A stretch of DNA of 16,806 bases from CAZOZK01 sp964584245 (GTDB lineage Bacteria; Patescibacteriota; Microgenomatia; UBA1400; PJMF01). The stretch covers positions 1-16,806 of the forward strand of contig CAZOZK010000014.1 of NCBI GenBank assembly GCA_964584245.1, written 5' to 3'. Below, piece after piece: positions 1 through 5,420 of this stretch. Positions within the stretch are counted from its first letter, which is position 1; each line of letters opens with the position of its first letter. The notes beneath the pieces were generated by a model. The model was not told the origin of the DNA, did not search any database, and was given only the letters and a program-made list of their open reading frames with translations. Both the position numbers and the translations under genes were made by a program.

Positions 1-84
1 GACCACATTTTTTACTTGATGAGCCGCGGCTTGCGCCGCGACCAAGCCGAACAAATGATTGTGGAGGGGTTTTTAGAAAATTAA
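1..84 (+). CDS. SufB/SufD-family Fe-S scaffold protein, C-terminal end (partial)
   Basis: Only the last 27 codons and the TAA stop are inside the window. The residues include FYLMSRGL at about 4-11 of the visible part, followed by an acidic and hydrophobic tail ending GFLEN. This matches the conserved extreme C-terminus of SufB/SufD proteins, where an (L/I)FYLxSRG motif is followed by a helix ending in a GF or AF motif. SufB and SufD form the SufBCD scaffold on which Fe-S clusters are assembled. The visible piece cannot separate SufB from SufD, so no symbol is given. The link to sufS at 2275 is broken by about 2.2 kb of AT-rich DNA with unrelated genes. The identification rests on the motif plus the nearby sufS and sufU. 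Confidence 0.8.
   Translation, partial: DHIFYLMSRGLRRDQAEQMIVEGFLEN
25..40 (+). repeat. GC-rich palindrome in the SufB/D 3' end
   Basis: CGCGGC, loop TTGC, GCCGCG (6-bp arms) within codons for SRGLRRD. It is the weakest of the GC-rich palindromes, as the residues are part of the conserved SRG motif. Confidence 0.35.
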
Positions 85-86
85 TG

Positions 87-512
87 TTATCGAGTAGCTG
101 TCCAAATTGTTGTATTTTCTTGATTTCTAATTGTTTCAGATTGTTTTTTAGGTGTATCCTTAGTCATATACGTTACCTGGATATATTTTTCACCATCATC
201 CTCAGGGGGAAAAATTGTAAACTCATATCCTTTAAAATCTGATTGAGTCATTAATGTCCAAAAAGTATTTTGTTTCCTGATAAGATCTCCAAGTCCATCT
301 CGAGCAGCTAGCTTAAAAAAAACAATAAGATGAATATGAGTAGGATCAGAATCTTTTGTTTGAGATCCATTGTTCAAAATTTGTATTTTTTCAACAGCAC
401 ATTCCTTTAGTAGTACATTGCTGTTTTTAAGAAAAAAATTTTGTAATGAATCAGCCATGCTGATTTCAACATTTGGAGTGCTGGGTTCTGTCCTAATTTC
501 ATTATGTAACAT
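87..512 (-). CDS. Hypothetical protein, 141 aa, on the minus strand
   Basis: I do not recognise this protein. The frame stays open for 141 codons in AT-rich DNA, and its stop lies 2 bases from the end of the upstream suf gene, so the two converge. It is soluble, with no signal peptide or membrane segment. The central part (about residues 55-115) alternates hydrophobic and charged stretches, including HIHLIVFFKL and GYEFTIFPPEDDGEKYIQV, as in an alpha/beta domain. The tail is rich in Thr, Gln and Asn. A TATAAT hexamer ends 6 bases before the first ATG, so that start would be leaderless; Met19 is an alternative. The GYEF...P...YI pattern loosely resembles the 640-1044 product, perhaps by distant homology. 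Codon usage looks more AT-rich than in the suf genes, which would fit acquired DNA. Confidence 0.5.
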   Translation of the reverse strand: MLHNEIRTEPSTPNVEISMADSLQNFFLKNSNVLLKECAVEKIQILNNGSQTKDSDPTHIHLIVFFKLAARDGLGDLIRKQNTFWTLMTQSDFKGYEFTIFPPEDDGEKYIQVTYMTKDTPKKQSETIRNQENTTIWTATR

Positions 513-518
513 ACCCAG

Positions 519-546
519 ATTATATACTTATTTGTATCTAATCTAA
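519..546 (-). promoter_or_regulatory. Candidate promoter for the minus-strand hypothetical gene
   Basis: On the minus strand, a consensus TATAAT (plus-strand 519-524) is preceded by 16 bp and then a weak -35 TTAGAT (541-546). It ends 6 bases before the ATG at 512, so transcription would begin at or beside the start codon. The -10 matches perfectly, but the region is AT-rich, so a chance hit is possible. Confidence 0.4.
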
Positions 547-639
547 CCAACATTCTAAATGTGTATTCTATAAACCTGCATGATTTTTTGCTTTTTCCCG
601 ACTAACCTATTAGTAATATATATAAACAAGGAGTGCCCT

Positions 640-1044
640 ATGACAGAAAGAACAATATCCGTTGTTATCGGTAAAGGTGAAAATCTTAGTGGCTTTCAGC
701 AGAGAACTCAAGAGTTTCTCAAAAGATTTATGAATATTTGGACTACTCCCATTTTTGAAACCATTACTAGTCTTGGTACTACTTTAAATAGTGGAAAGTA
801 CAGTGGTATACGTTTAGAATCAATCAAACTTTCACAACTCGATACTGTTGAAAAAATACTAAAATCTCTTGTTAAAACACTTGGGGAAAAATCTGTAATA
901 GAACAAGTTGAGGGAGAATTTGGTCCTGAATTTCAAGTACTATTTACCCCAGATACTGAGACAGAAAGCTTTATAAATTTTTACATTGCAACCACAGCTC
1001 ATACATTGGGTATGGCTGTCGATTTTGATTTACCAGGTTTTTAA
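640..1044 (+). CDS. Hypothetical protein, 134 aa
   Basis: Not recognised. The ATG at 640 is chosen over an in-frame ATG 60 bases upstream because AAGGAG (629-634) lies 5 bases before it, while the upstream extension has no SD and reads as non-coding. The product is soluble, with no signal peptide or cysteines. It has a basic helix-prone segment around residues 17-32 (FQQRTQEFLKRFMNIW) and a helix at about 65-85 with Lys and Leu (TVEKILKSLVKTLGEK). A beta-like region follows, including GPEFQVLFTP and FINFYIATT. It is divergent from the 512->87 gene, with about 127 bp between them. The two proteins share a weak order of motifs (KL...D, then G-x-EF...P...I-x-x-Y), so they may be distant paralogues. 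No function can be assigned. Confidence 0.6.
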   Translation: MTERTISVVIGKGENLSGFQQRTQEFLKRFMNIWTTPIFETITSLGTTLNSGKYSGIRLESIKLSQLDTVEKILKSLVKTLGEKSVIEQVEGEFGPEFQVLFTPDTETESFINFYIATTAHTLGMAVDFDLPGF

Positions 1045-1158
1045 ATGCCCTCATTTGTAAAAAATGACAGTATAAACTGGTATATGTCGTATTATTGGGA
1101 TATTTTCATTCTCCAGATCTGACCCACTCCCACCATCCCAAAATTTAGGCCTATAGTA

Positions 1159-1187
1159 TTGACAATTACACATTTGGTGCGTATAAT
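1159..1187 (+). promoter_or_regulatory. Consensus sigma70-type promoter
   Basis: TTGACA (1159-1164), 17 bp, then TATAAT (1182-1187): both hexamers and the spacer are perfect consensus, the only such match I found in the window. Transcription should begin near 1194-1195, about 280 bases before the next start codon. An 8-bp palindrome, TAGGCCTA (1146-1153), lies just upstream and might be an operator. Confidence 0.85.
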
Positions 1188-1194
1188 ACTGTCC

Positions 1195-1477
1195 ATTAAA
1201 GAGTTACGTGCAAAAAACTCTTTCTACTATAAAGCATAGTAGCAAAGGGCACATACACATCCACTCTTTATTTTTAAGCCATTGAAAACTCGCAAGAGTG
1301 ACAATACGCTTAAGTTCTTTAACAAGGTGAAGTAAAAGATTGTAGGAACCTTTATTGTGTACCCATAATCTGTGAATTGATTATAGTGGCAGACTGCACA
1401 ACCTGAGTATGAAGCAATTCGTGCTTAGATTGTGCAGAATTTTCTGCCATCTTTAATCGATTAAGGAGAAATTTTAC
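1195..1477 (+). promoter_or_regulatory. Structured mRNA leader of about 280 nt ahead of the secreted-protein gene
   Basis: Several perfect stems are visible. At the predicted 5' end, AAAGAGTT/AACTCTTT (1198-1223) abuts CTACTAT/ATAGTAG (1224-1242) with no gap. A small ACTC-GCAA-GAGT hairpin is at 1288-1299. A large one spans 1387-1449: TGGCAGA/TCTGCCA, CTGCACAA/TTGTGCAG and AAGCA/TGCTT, with internal bulges. ACTCTTT at 1263-1269 can compete for AAAGAGT (1199-1204 region), and CACTCTT (1262-1268) can pair with AAGAGTG (1294-1300), so alternative folds are possible. The 12-bp palindrome TTAATCGATTAA (1453-1464) overlaps the start of the SD AAGGAG (1463-1468). A boxA-like GTTCTTTAACA lies at 1314-1324. 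I recognise no known riboswitch class. Confidence 0.6.
1322..1335 (+). repeat. 14-nt inverted match, left copy (in the leader)
   Basis: ACAAGGTGAAGTAA is the exact reverse complement of 2133-2146. The two copies bracket the secreted-protein gene, one in its leader and one beside the hammerhead. In a read-through transcript they could pair as a 14-bp helix. Confidence 0.6.
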
Positions 1478-2062
1478 ATGTTACGTTTAGCAGCAATTCT
1501 AGTGTCACTTTTCACTGTGTTTGGATTTTTCAACGTGGCTTCGGCCGAGGAAGAAATTTTCCCACAATGCTCCTATGTGGAGTGGCGTGATCAAAATGGA
1601 AACCTTTTTTTTGAAATACAGGCTGATTTTGTCTTTAACGAGTTTTTCGTTTCAGATAACAGCACAAACATAGAATATTGGGTTTCAGAGGCAATGTGGG
1701 ATGGGCAGAACTTCCGTTCTGACCTATATTGGATTTATACTTTTATGAGAAAAAATACGGCACTTGAACGTACCCATTTATTCTCATTACTAAGTATAAC
1801 TTCAGAAGCTGATTATATTTTTCTAAACGAATATACACTAGCAACGCAAAATGCATCCAAATTTGAACTCATTGAAGAAACAGATTGGATTAAACTGAAT
1901 AACTCAGCGTATCAGAACACATTTATGATACAAAGACCACAATCAGGAAATACTGCAAGCATTCAATTGAGACTGGTAGGAGGCAATTTAGCTCCTCTCG
2001 GTCAAATTGAGTTACTTCCCTTCAATCAAGTCGAAGGGACCTATATTCGTTGTAACCTGTAA
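1478..2062 (+). CDS. Small secreted protein with signal peptide, unknown function
   Basis: The N-terminus is a classical Sec signal peptide: MLR, a hydrophobic core at about 4-20, then ASA before EEE, so signal peptidase I should cut after residue 23. The mature protein (about 171 aa) is rich in aromatic residues (many W, Y and F) and has just two cysteines, C31 and C192. These sit at its two ends and could form one disulfide after export. No transmembrane or anchoring segment follows. I recognise no family. The ATG is supported by AAGGAG 9 bases upstream. The gene is a monocistronic unit, with its own perfect-consensus promoter, a long structured leader and an intrinsic terminator directly after the stop. 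That suggests strong, specifically controlled expression. It lies in the AT-rich accessory block between suf genes, and a periplasmic or cell-surface role is inferred. Confidence 0.75.
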   Translation: MLRLAAILVSLFTVFGFFNVASAEEEIFPQCSYVEWRDQNGNLFFEIQADFVFNEFFVSDNSTNIEYWVSEAMWDGQNFRSDLYWIYTFMRKNTALERTHLFSLLSITSEADYIFLNEYTLATQNASKFELIEETDWIKLNNSAYQNTFMIQRPQSGNTASIQLRLVGGNLAPLGQIELLPFNQVEGTYIRCNL

Positions 2063-2067
2063 TATTC

Positions 2068-2114
2068 TGGCGGGCCATCTCCCTTTTGGGCAGTTTGACC
2101 CGCCGCCATTTTTT
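2068..2114 (+). terminator. Intrinsic terminator after the secreted-protein gene
   Basis: TGGCGG (2068-2073) pairs with CCGCCA (2103-2108), directly followed by six T (2109-2114). A slightly different register, GGCGGG/CCCGCC, is also available, and a CCC-TTTT-GGG hairpin sits inside. The stop codon is only 5 bases upstream. Confidence 0.8.
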
Positions 2115-2132
2115 CTCCTTTAAAAAACACAA

Positions 2133-2146
2133 TTACTTCACCTTGT
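2133..2146 (+). repeat. 14-nt inverted match, right copy (beside the hammerhead)
   Basis: TTACTTCACCTTGT is the exact reverse complement of 1322-1335. Its last base is the first base of hammerhead stem III. The match ends sharply at both sides (mismatches at 1321/2147 and 1336/2132). Confidence 0.6.
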
Positions 2147-2198
2147 CTGTTTGTGCGTAGCACCTGATGAGACTTGGGAAGTTCAAGTCGAAAACAGA
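2146..2198 (+). ncRNA. Type III hammerhead self-cleaving ribozyme
   Basis: All conserved core elements are present in order. The 5' strand of stem III is TCTGTT (2146-2151) and the cleavage-site base H17 is T2152. Stem I is GTGC (2153-2156), loop GTA, GCAC (2160-2163). The core CTGATGA occupies 2164-2170. Stem II is GACTTG (2171-2176), a 7-nt loop, CAAGTC (2184-2189), with the required G10.1-C11.1 pair. GAA follows at 2190-2192, and the 3' strand of stem III is AACAGA (2193-2198), giving the required A15.1-U16.1 pair. All 16 base pairs are Watson-Crick. Stems I and II are closed and III is open, so it is type III. Cleavage is expected between T2152 and G2153. Weak points are the UUU cleavage triplet (permitted by the NUH rule but usually slow) and a very small loop I. 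It lies after a terminator and about 30 bases before the sufS promoter. Confidence 0.88.
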
Positions 2199-2230
2199 AT
2201 TTTTACTCCAGCCTTGTTATAGCCTTCACC

Positions 2231-2239
2231 TGATACAAT
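2231..2239 (+). promoter_or_regulatory. Extended -10 promoter for sufS
   Basis: TGATACAAT is an extended -10 (TG-N-TACAAT). A TTGTTA at 2214-2219 is only 14 bp away, so the -35 is poor. The same nonamer occurs before two other genes (5403 and 7502). Predicted transcripts start near 2246, downstream of the hammerhead, leaving a leader of about 29 nt with no visible SD. Confidence 0.6.
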
Positions 2240-2274
2240 ACTCATATACTAATTGATGTATTAGCAATCAACAT

Positions 2275-3552
2275 ATGAGTTTTAATCCGAGTCAAGTTCG
2301 CCACGATTTTCCCATCCTGTCACAACTCGTGCATGGTGTGCCGTTGGTGTACCTAGACAGTGCGGCGACGTCGCAGAAGCCACGGCAGGTGATTGATGCC
2401 ATTTCCAACTATTACCAGACCAACAACGCAAATGTGCACCGTGGAGTGCATGCCTTGTCAGATGCCAGCACCACGCTTTTTGAGGACAGTCGCGCGAAAG
2501 TTGCGGCTTTTTTTGATGCATCTCCAGATGAACTGGTGGTAGTGCGAAACACCACCGAGGCGATCAATGGTGTCGCGTATGGTTGGGGGATGGATCATGT
2601 GGGTGAGGGTGATGTGGTGATTGCCACGCTCATGGATCATCATTCGAGTTTTGTGGTGTGGCAGCAGCTGGCTGCGCGCACGAAAGCAATCTTTGAGGTG
2701 GTGGGTGTGACGGATGATGGCTTGTTGGATCTGGATCATTTGCAAAAATTGGTGGAAAAATATACAAGTCGCATAAAAATAGTTTCGTTTACGCATGTTT
2801 CCAATACGTTGGGGACTGTTGCAGATGTGGAGCAAGTAGCGGGTGTGGTTAAGAGAGCCGCGCCGCAGGCGCGGCTCTGCCTCGACGCAGCCCAGTCAGC
2901 CCCCCACATGCCCGTATCATTTGCCAAACTCAAAAAGCAAGGCATCGACTTCATGGCAATCAGCGGTCACAAAATGCTCGGCCCCATGGGCATTGGCTGT
3001 TTTTTTGTTCGTCAGGAGTTACTTGGAGGAGAATCCCCCGATTCATCCGAAATGAAACCATGGCTCTTTGGTGGTGGCATGATCGCCAGCGTCTCTCCAG
3101 AAAAAACGATATTTCACCCAGAAATTCACGAACGCTTCACCGCTGGAACTCCAGATGTTGCAAGTTTGGTCGGTTTGGCTGCAGCCTGCGACTACCTAAC
3201 TCAACTTGATATGAATCAAGTGGCCGAGTACGACAAATCACTCGTCGCCTACACAATTTCTCAACTTGCCACGAATCCCCGCGTAAAAATTATCGGCCCG
3301 ATAGATGAGAACAAACGTTTAGGTTCAGTTGCGTTCATCTACGAAGGCGTTCACGCCCACGACGTGGCGCAAATTTTGGACAGCCAAGGCGTCGCCGTGC
3401 GCTCCGGCCACCACTGCACCATGCCGCTGCACACCCATTTTGGCTGGCAGGCAACCGTGCGCGCCAGTTTCAACGTCTACACCACCACTCAAGATATTGA
3501 TGTCCTAGTAGCAGGACTCAAAAAAGTAGATGGGATTTTTTCGCTAAGCTAA
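2275..3552 (+). CDS. sufS: Cysteine desulfurase SufS
   Basis: A PLP-dependent group II cysteine desulfurase. It removes sulfur from L-cysteine as a protein persulfide and passes it on for Fe-S cluster assembly in the cytoplasm. At 425 aa it is full length for SufS. Visible marks are YLDSAATSQKP at 26-36, the PLP-contacting DAAQ at 204-207, the Schiff-base lysine K233 in SGHKMLGP, the FTAGTPD stretch at 288-294, and the persulfide-forming C381 in RSGHHCTMP. There is no SD. The start follows the extended -10 at 2231 by about 35 bases and agrees with the usual family N-terminus. sufU follows after 23 bases, the expected partner pair. A GC-rich perfect palindrome (2854-2878) lies within the coding sequence, at codons for RAAPQARL just before DAAQ, without visibly disturbing the protein. 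Confidence 0.96.
   Translation: MSFNPSQVRHDFPILSQLVHGVPLVYLDSAATSQKPRQVIDAISNYYQTNNANVHRGVHALSDASTTLFEDSRAKVAAFFDASPDELVVVRNTTEAINGVAYGWGMDHVGEGDVVIATLMDHHSSFVVWQQLAARTKAIFEVVGVTDDGLLDLDHLQKLVEKYTSRIKIVSFTHVSNTLGTVADVEQVAGVVKRAAPQARLCLDAAQSAPHMPVSFAKLKKQGIDFMAISGHKMLGPMGIGCFFVRQELLGGESPDSSEMKPWLFGGGMIASVSPEKTIFHPEIHERFTAGTPDVASLVGLAAACDYLTQLDMNQVAEYDKSLVAYTISQLATNPRVKIIGPIDENKRLGSVAFIYEGVHAHDVAQILDSQGVAVRSGHHCTMPLHTHFGWQATVRASFNVYTTTQDIDVLVAGLKKVDGIFSLS
2854..2878 (+). repeat. GC-rich perfect palindrome inside sufS
   Basis: AGAGCCGCGCC, loop GCA, GGCGCGGCTCT: 11-bp arms with a 3-base loop, strikingly GC-rich against its surroundings. It encodes part of a variable loop ahead of the PLP-binding DAAQ. 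It resembles in style the palindromes at 25-40, 15752-15774 and 15994-16013. Confidence 0.7.
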
Positions 3553-3575
3553 ACCACATTCACTACTAAACGCCT

Positions 3576-3956
3576 ATGTCAGATTTATACCGAGAAATTA
3601 TTTTGCACGAAGCAGCGCATCCCCAGAAAAAAGGATCGCTTGCCCATTTTACGCACGAACAAGATGAGACAAATGCTAGTTGTGGCGATAAAGTAACGGT
3701 CCAACTAACTCTCGAAAACGATCGAATCGCGCAAATTGCTTGGCAGGGATCCGGCTGCGCAATCAGCCAAGCCAGCATGAGTTTGCTAGCGGCTTTTGTG
3801 GAAGGAAAAACTTTAGAAGAAGTCGAAAAAATATCCAAAAATGATGTATTAGATCTGCTTGGTCTCGAGGAAATAACTCCTGGCCGAGAAAAATGCATGT
3901 TGCTGGGTTTGCGCGCGCTGCAGGTCGCCCTCAAACATGATATAACTACAAAATGA
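3576..3956 (+). CDS. sufU: SufU/IscU-family Fe-S scaffold or sulfur-transfer protein
   Basis: A 126-aa NifU-N/IscU-fold protein with the three conserved cysteines and aspartate in place: NASCGD (C36, D38), GSGCAISQAS (C61) and REKC (C107). In the SUF system SufU receives persulfide sulfur from SufS, usually with a zinc ion at these residues, and supplies it to SufBCD. IscU instead acts as a scaffold. Position directly after sufS, and the wider spacing between the second and third cysteine (C61 to C107), favour SufU. No SD is visible before the ATG, and it is presumably co-transcribed with sufS. Its stop overlaps the next start as ATGA (3953-3956), so translational coupling is likely. Confidence 0.9.
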   Translation: MSDLYREIILHEAAHPQKKGSLAHFTHEQDETNASCGDKVTVQLTLENDRIAQIAWQGSGCAISQASMSLLAAFVEGKTLEEVEKISKNDVLDLLGLEEITPGREKCMLLGLRALQVALKHDITTK

Positions 3957-4564
3957 TGACTTCACCTGCACAAAGCACCTCCCTGAAAACTGCACAGGAA
4001 ATCACCCACATTTTTGTTGGATCGGCGAATCCGGTCAAAATTAATGCAGTTGTTTCGGCGGCCTGCGAAACTTGGCCAACTGTTCAGATTATTGGTCATG
4101 ATGTGGCTTCTGGCATTTCTGCGCAGCCAATTGGTGACGATGAAACCAAAGAAGGTGCACGAAATCGTGCCAAGGCGGCTTTACAATTAGGTCTCACACA
4201 AAGTAAGGTATCCCCAGAAACAACCCTAGGCGTCGGCCTCGAAGGCGGTGTGGTCAAACTGGATGATGGTTTGTACTCGACAGTCTGGGTGAGTGTTATG
4301 GATTCGCAAGGCAACTTGGCGGAATCTAATGGCGCGCGTTTCAAGGTGCCCGAACCAATCGCCGCGCTTATACTCGAAGGTGGGGAGATGGGTCCGGTTG
4401 TGGCAAAATTGGTTGGCGTTGCAAACGTTCGCCAAAAACAGGGTATGATAGGAGTTATCACTAACGGCTTTGTGGATCGGACTGAAGAGTACACAGGTAT
4501 CACAAAAATGGCGCTCGGATTGTGGTATGGTAGAGATTGGTTTACCGCTGTAGAAAAGTCGTAG
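3953..4564 (+). CDS. yjjX: Inosine/xanthosine triphosphatase, YjjX family
   Basis: A house-cleaning NTPase that hydrolyses deaminated purine triphosphates (ITP, XTP) and keeps them out of nucleic acids. Family marks are VGSANPVK at 22-29, the SGISAQPIGDDET stretch at 53-65, GARNRA at 68-73, and GVGLEGGV at about 93-100, matching the YjjX/non-canonical purine NTP phosphatase fold. At 203 aa it has about 15 extra N-terminal residues compared with usual members. The start is a double ATG (3953 and 3956), with the first overlapping the sufU stop by 4 bases; either could be used. Being coupled to sufU seems to reflect operon packing rather than a shared pathway, although Fe-S and oxidative stress go with nucleotide damage. 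Confidence 0.9.
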   Translation: MMTSPAQSTSLKTAQEITHIFVGSANPVKINAVVSAACETWPTVQIIGHDVASGISAQPIGDDETKEGARNRAKAALQLGLTQSKVSPETTLGVGLEGGVVKLDDGLYSTVWVSVMDSQGNLAESNGARFKVPEPIAALILEGGEMGPVVAKLVGVANVRQKQGMIGVITNGFVDRTEEYTGITKMALGLWYGRDWFTAVEKS

Positions 4565-4598
4565 ATTAGCCGCTTAAAATAATATCTAAACGAAAATT

Positions 4599-5369
4599 AT
4601 GTCACAATTAACCCTTCAACCACCCAAACTATTTACCGCGCGGCTCACTGAAAAAAATGAGTTCAACGCCAAGTACCATCAATTCCATTTTGAGTTGTAT
4701 GGTGAGCAGAATTCTCTCAATTTTAAGTCGGGCCAGTATGTCTCGATTCAAGTCAGCGAGCGTGGTGATCGCCGCCCGTATTCAATCTCTAGTTCGCCAG
4801 AAATTACTCACGGTTTTGAGATTTTACTTGATGTATCGCCCCAAGGTATGGGCAGTACGTATTTGAGCAACCTCAAATTTGGTGATTCAATCAAAATCTT
4901 GGCCCCTATGGGTCGATTCACCCTCGATCCAGCAACCGATACCCACAGCAAACCTGCAGTTTTTATTGCGACAGGTTCTGGAATTGCGCCATTCAAGTCT
5001 ATGCTCCATGAACTATTGCAGATTAAGCAGGCACGGTTGGTTCAGGATCCAGATCAAAATGAGTTTGCCCCGCGCGAAATTACGCTGCACTGGGGGATGC
5101 GCTACGCCCAAGATCTATTTTGGCTTGATGAAATGGAAGAGTTTATGGACAATTTTAGCAATTTTCATTTCAACCCAATGTTGTCACAGCCTGGTCCAGA
5201 CTGGAATTTATCTCGAGGTCGGGTGACCGATGTCCTGCAAATTAGCACGCTACCAGAAGACGCCGACTATTACATTTGTGGCAGCCAAGCCATGATTGAA
5301 TCAGTGCGCGAAGTGCTCCAAAACCGCGGAATTCTTGAGGCAAAAATTCATTACGAGAAGTTTTATTGA
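4599..5369 (+). CDS. Ferredoxin-NADP(+) reductase family protein
   Basis: An FAD/NAD(P)H oxidoreductase that moves electrons between NAD(P)H and a one-electron carrier. The N-terminal FAD domain shows SGQYVSI (44-50) and the FAD-binding RPYSISS (59-65). The NAD(P)-binding domain shows ATGSGIAPFKSM (124-135) and the C-terminal YYICGSQAMI (224-233). It ends in HYEKFY, an aromatic C-terminus as in bacterial ferredoxin reductases. 256 aa is normal length. It has no Fe-S domain of its own. A ferredoxin gene follows 51 bases later, so the two very likely form a redox pair that supplies low-potential electrons, plausibly to Fe-S cluster assembly given sufS and sufU upstream. The gap to the previous gene is 34 bases, with no clear SD before the ATG. 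The preferred direction (NADPH oxidation) is inferred. Confidence 0.93.
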   Translation: MSQLTLQPPKLFTARLTEKNEFNAKYHQFHFELYGEQNSLNFKSGQYVSIQVSERGDRRPYSISSSPEITHGFEILLDVSPQGMGSTYLSNLKFGDSIKILAPMGRFTLDPATDTHSKPAVFIATGSGIAPFKSMLHELLQIKQARLVQDPDQNEFAPREITLHWGMRYAQDLFWLDEMEEFMDNFSNFHFNPMLSQPGPDWNLSRGRVTDVLQISTLPEDADYYICGSQAMIESVREVLQNRGILEAKIHYEKFY

Positions 5370-5381
5370 GGATTCATTCAA

Positions 5382-5411
5382 TTGTCGCTTAGCTTTCAAT
5401 GATGATACAAT
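5382..5411 (+). promoter_or_regulatory. Promoter for the ferredoxin gene
   Basis: TTGTCG (5382-5387), 18 bp, TACAAT (5406-5411), with an upstream TG making TGATACAAT. Initiation near 5418 would leave a leader of about 3 bases before the ATG at 5421, an almost leaderless mRNA. Confidence 0.65.
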
Positions 5412-5420
5412 AATGACCTT

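Noticed and set aside
16..44. TTGATGAG followed by a GC hairpin, hammerhead-like, at the window start
   Set aside because: The core begins T not C, and the hairpin is followed by ACC rather than GAA; it is the coding end of sufB/D.
580..639. N-terminal extension of the 640 gene (ATG at 580)
   Set aside because: No SD or promoter fits, and the AAGGAG directly before ATG 640 decides the start.
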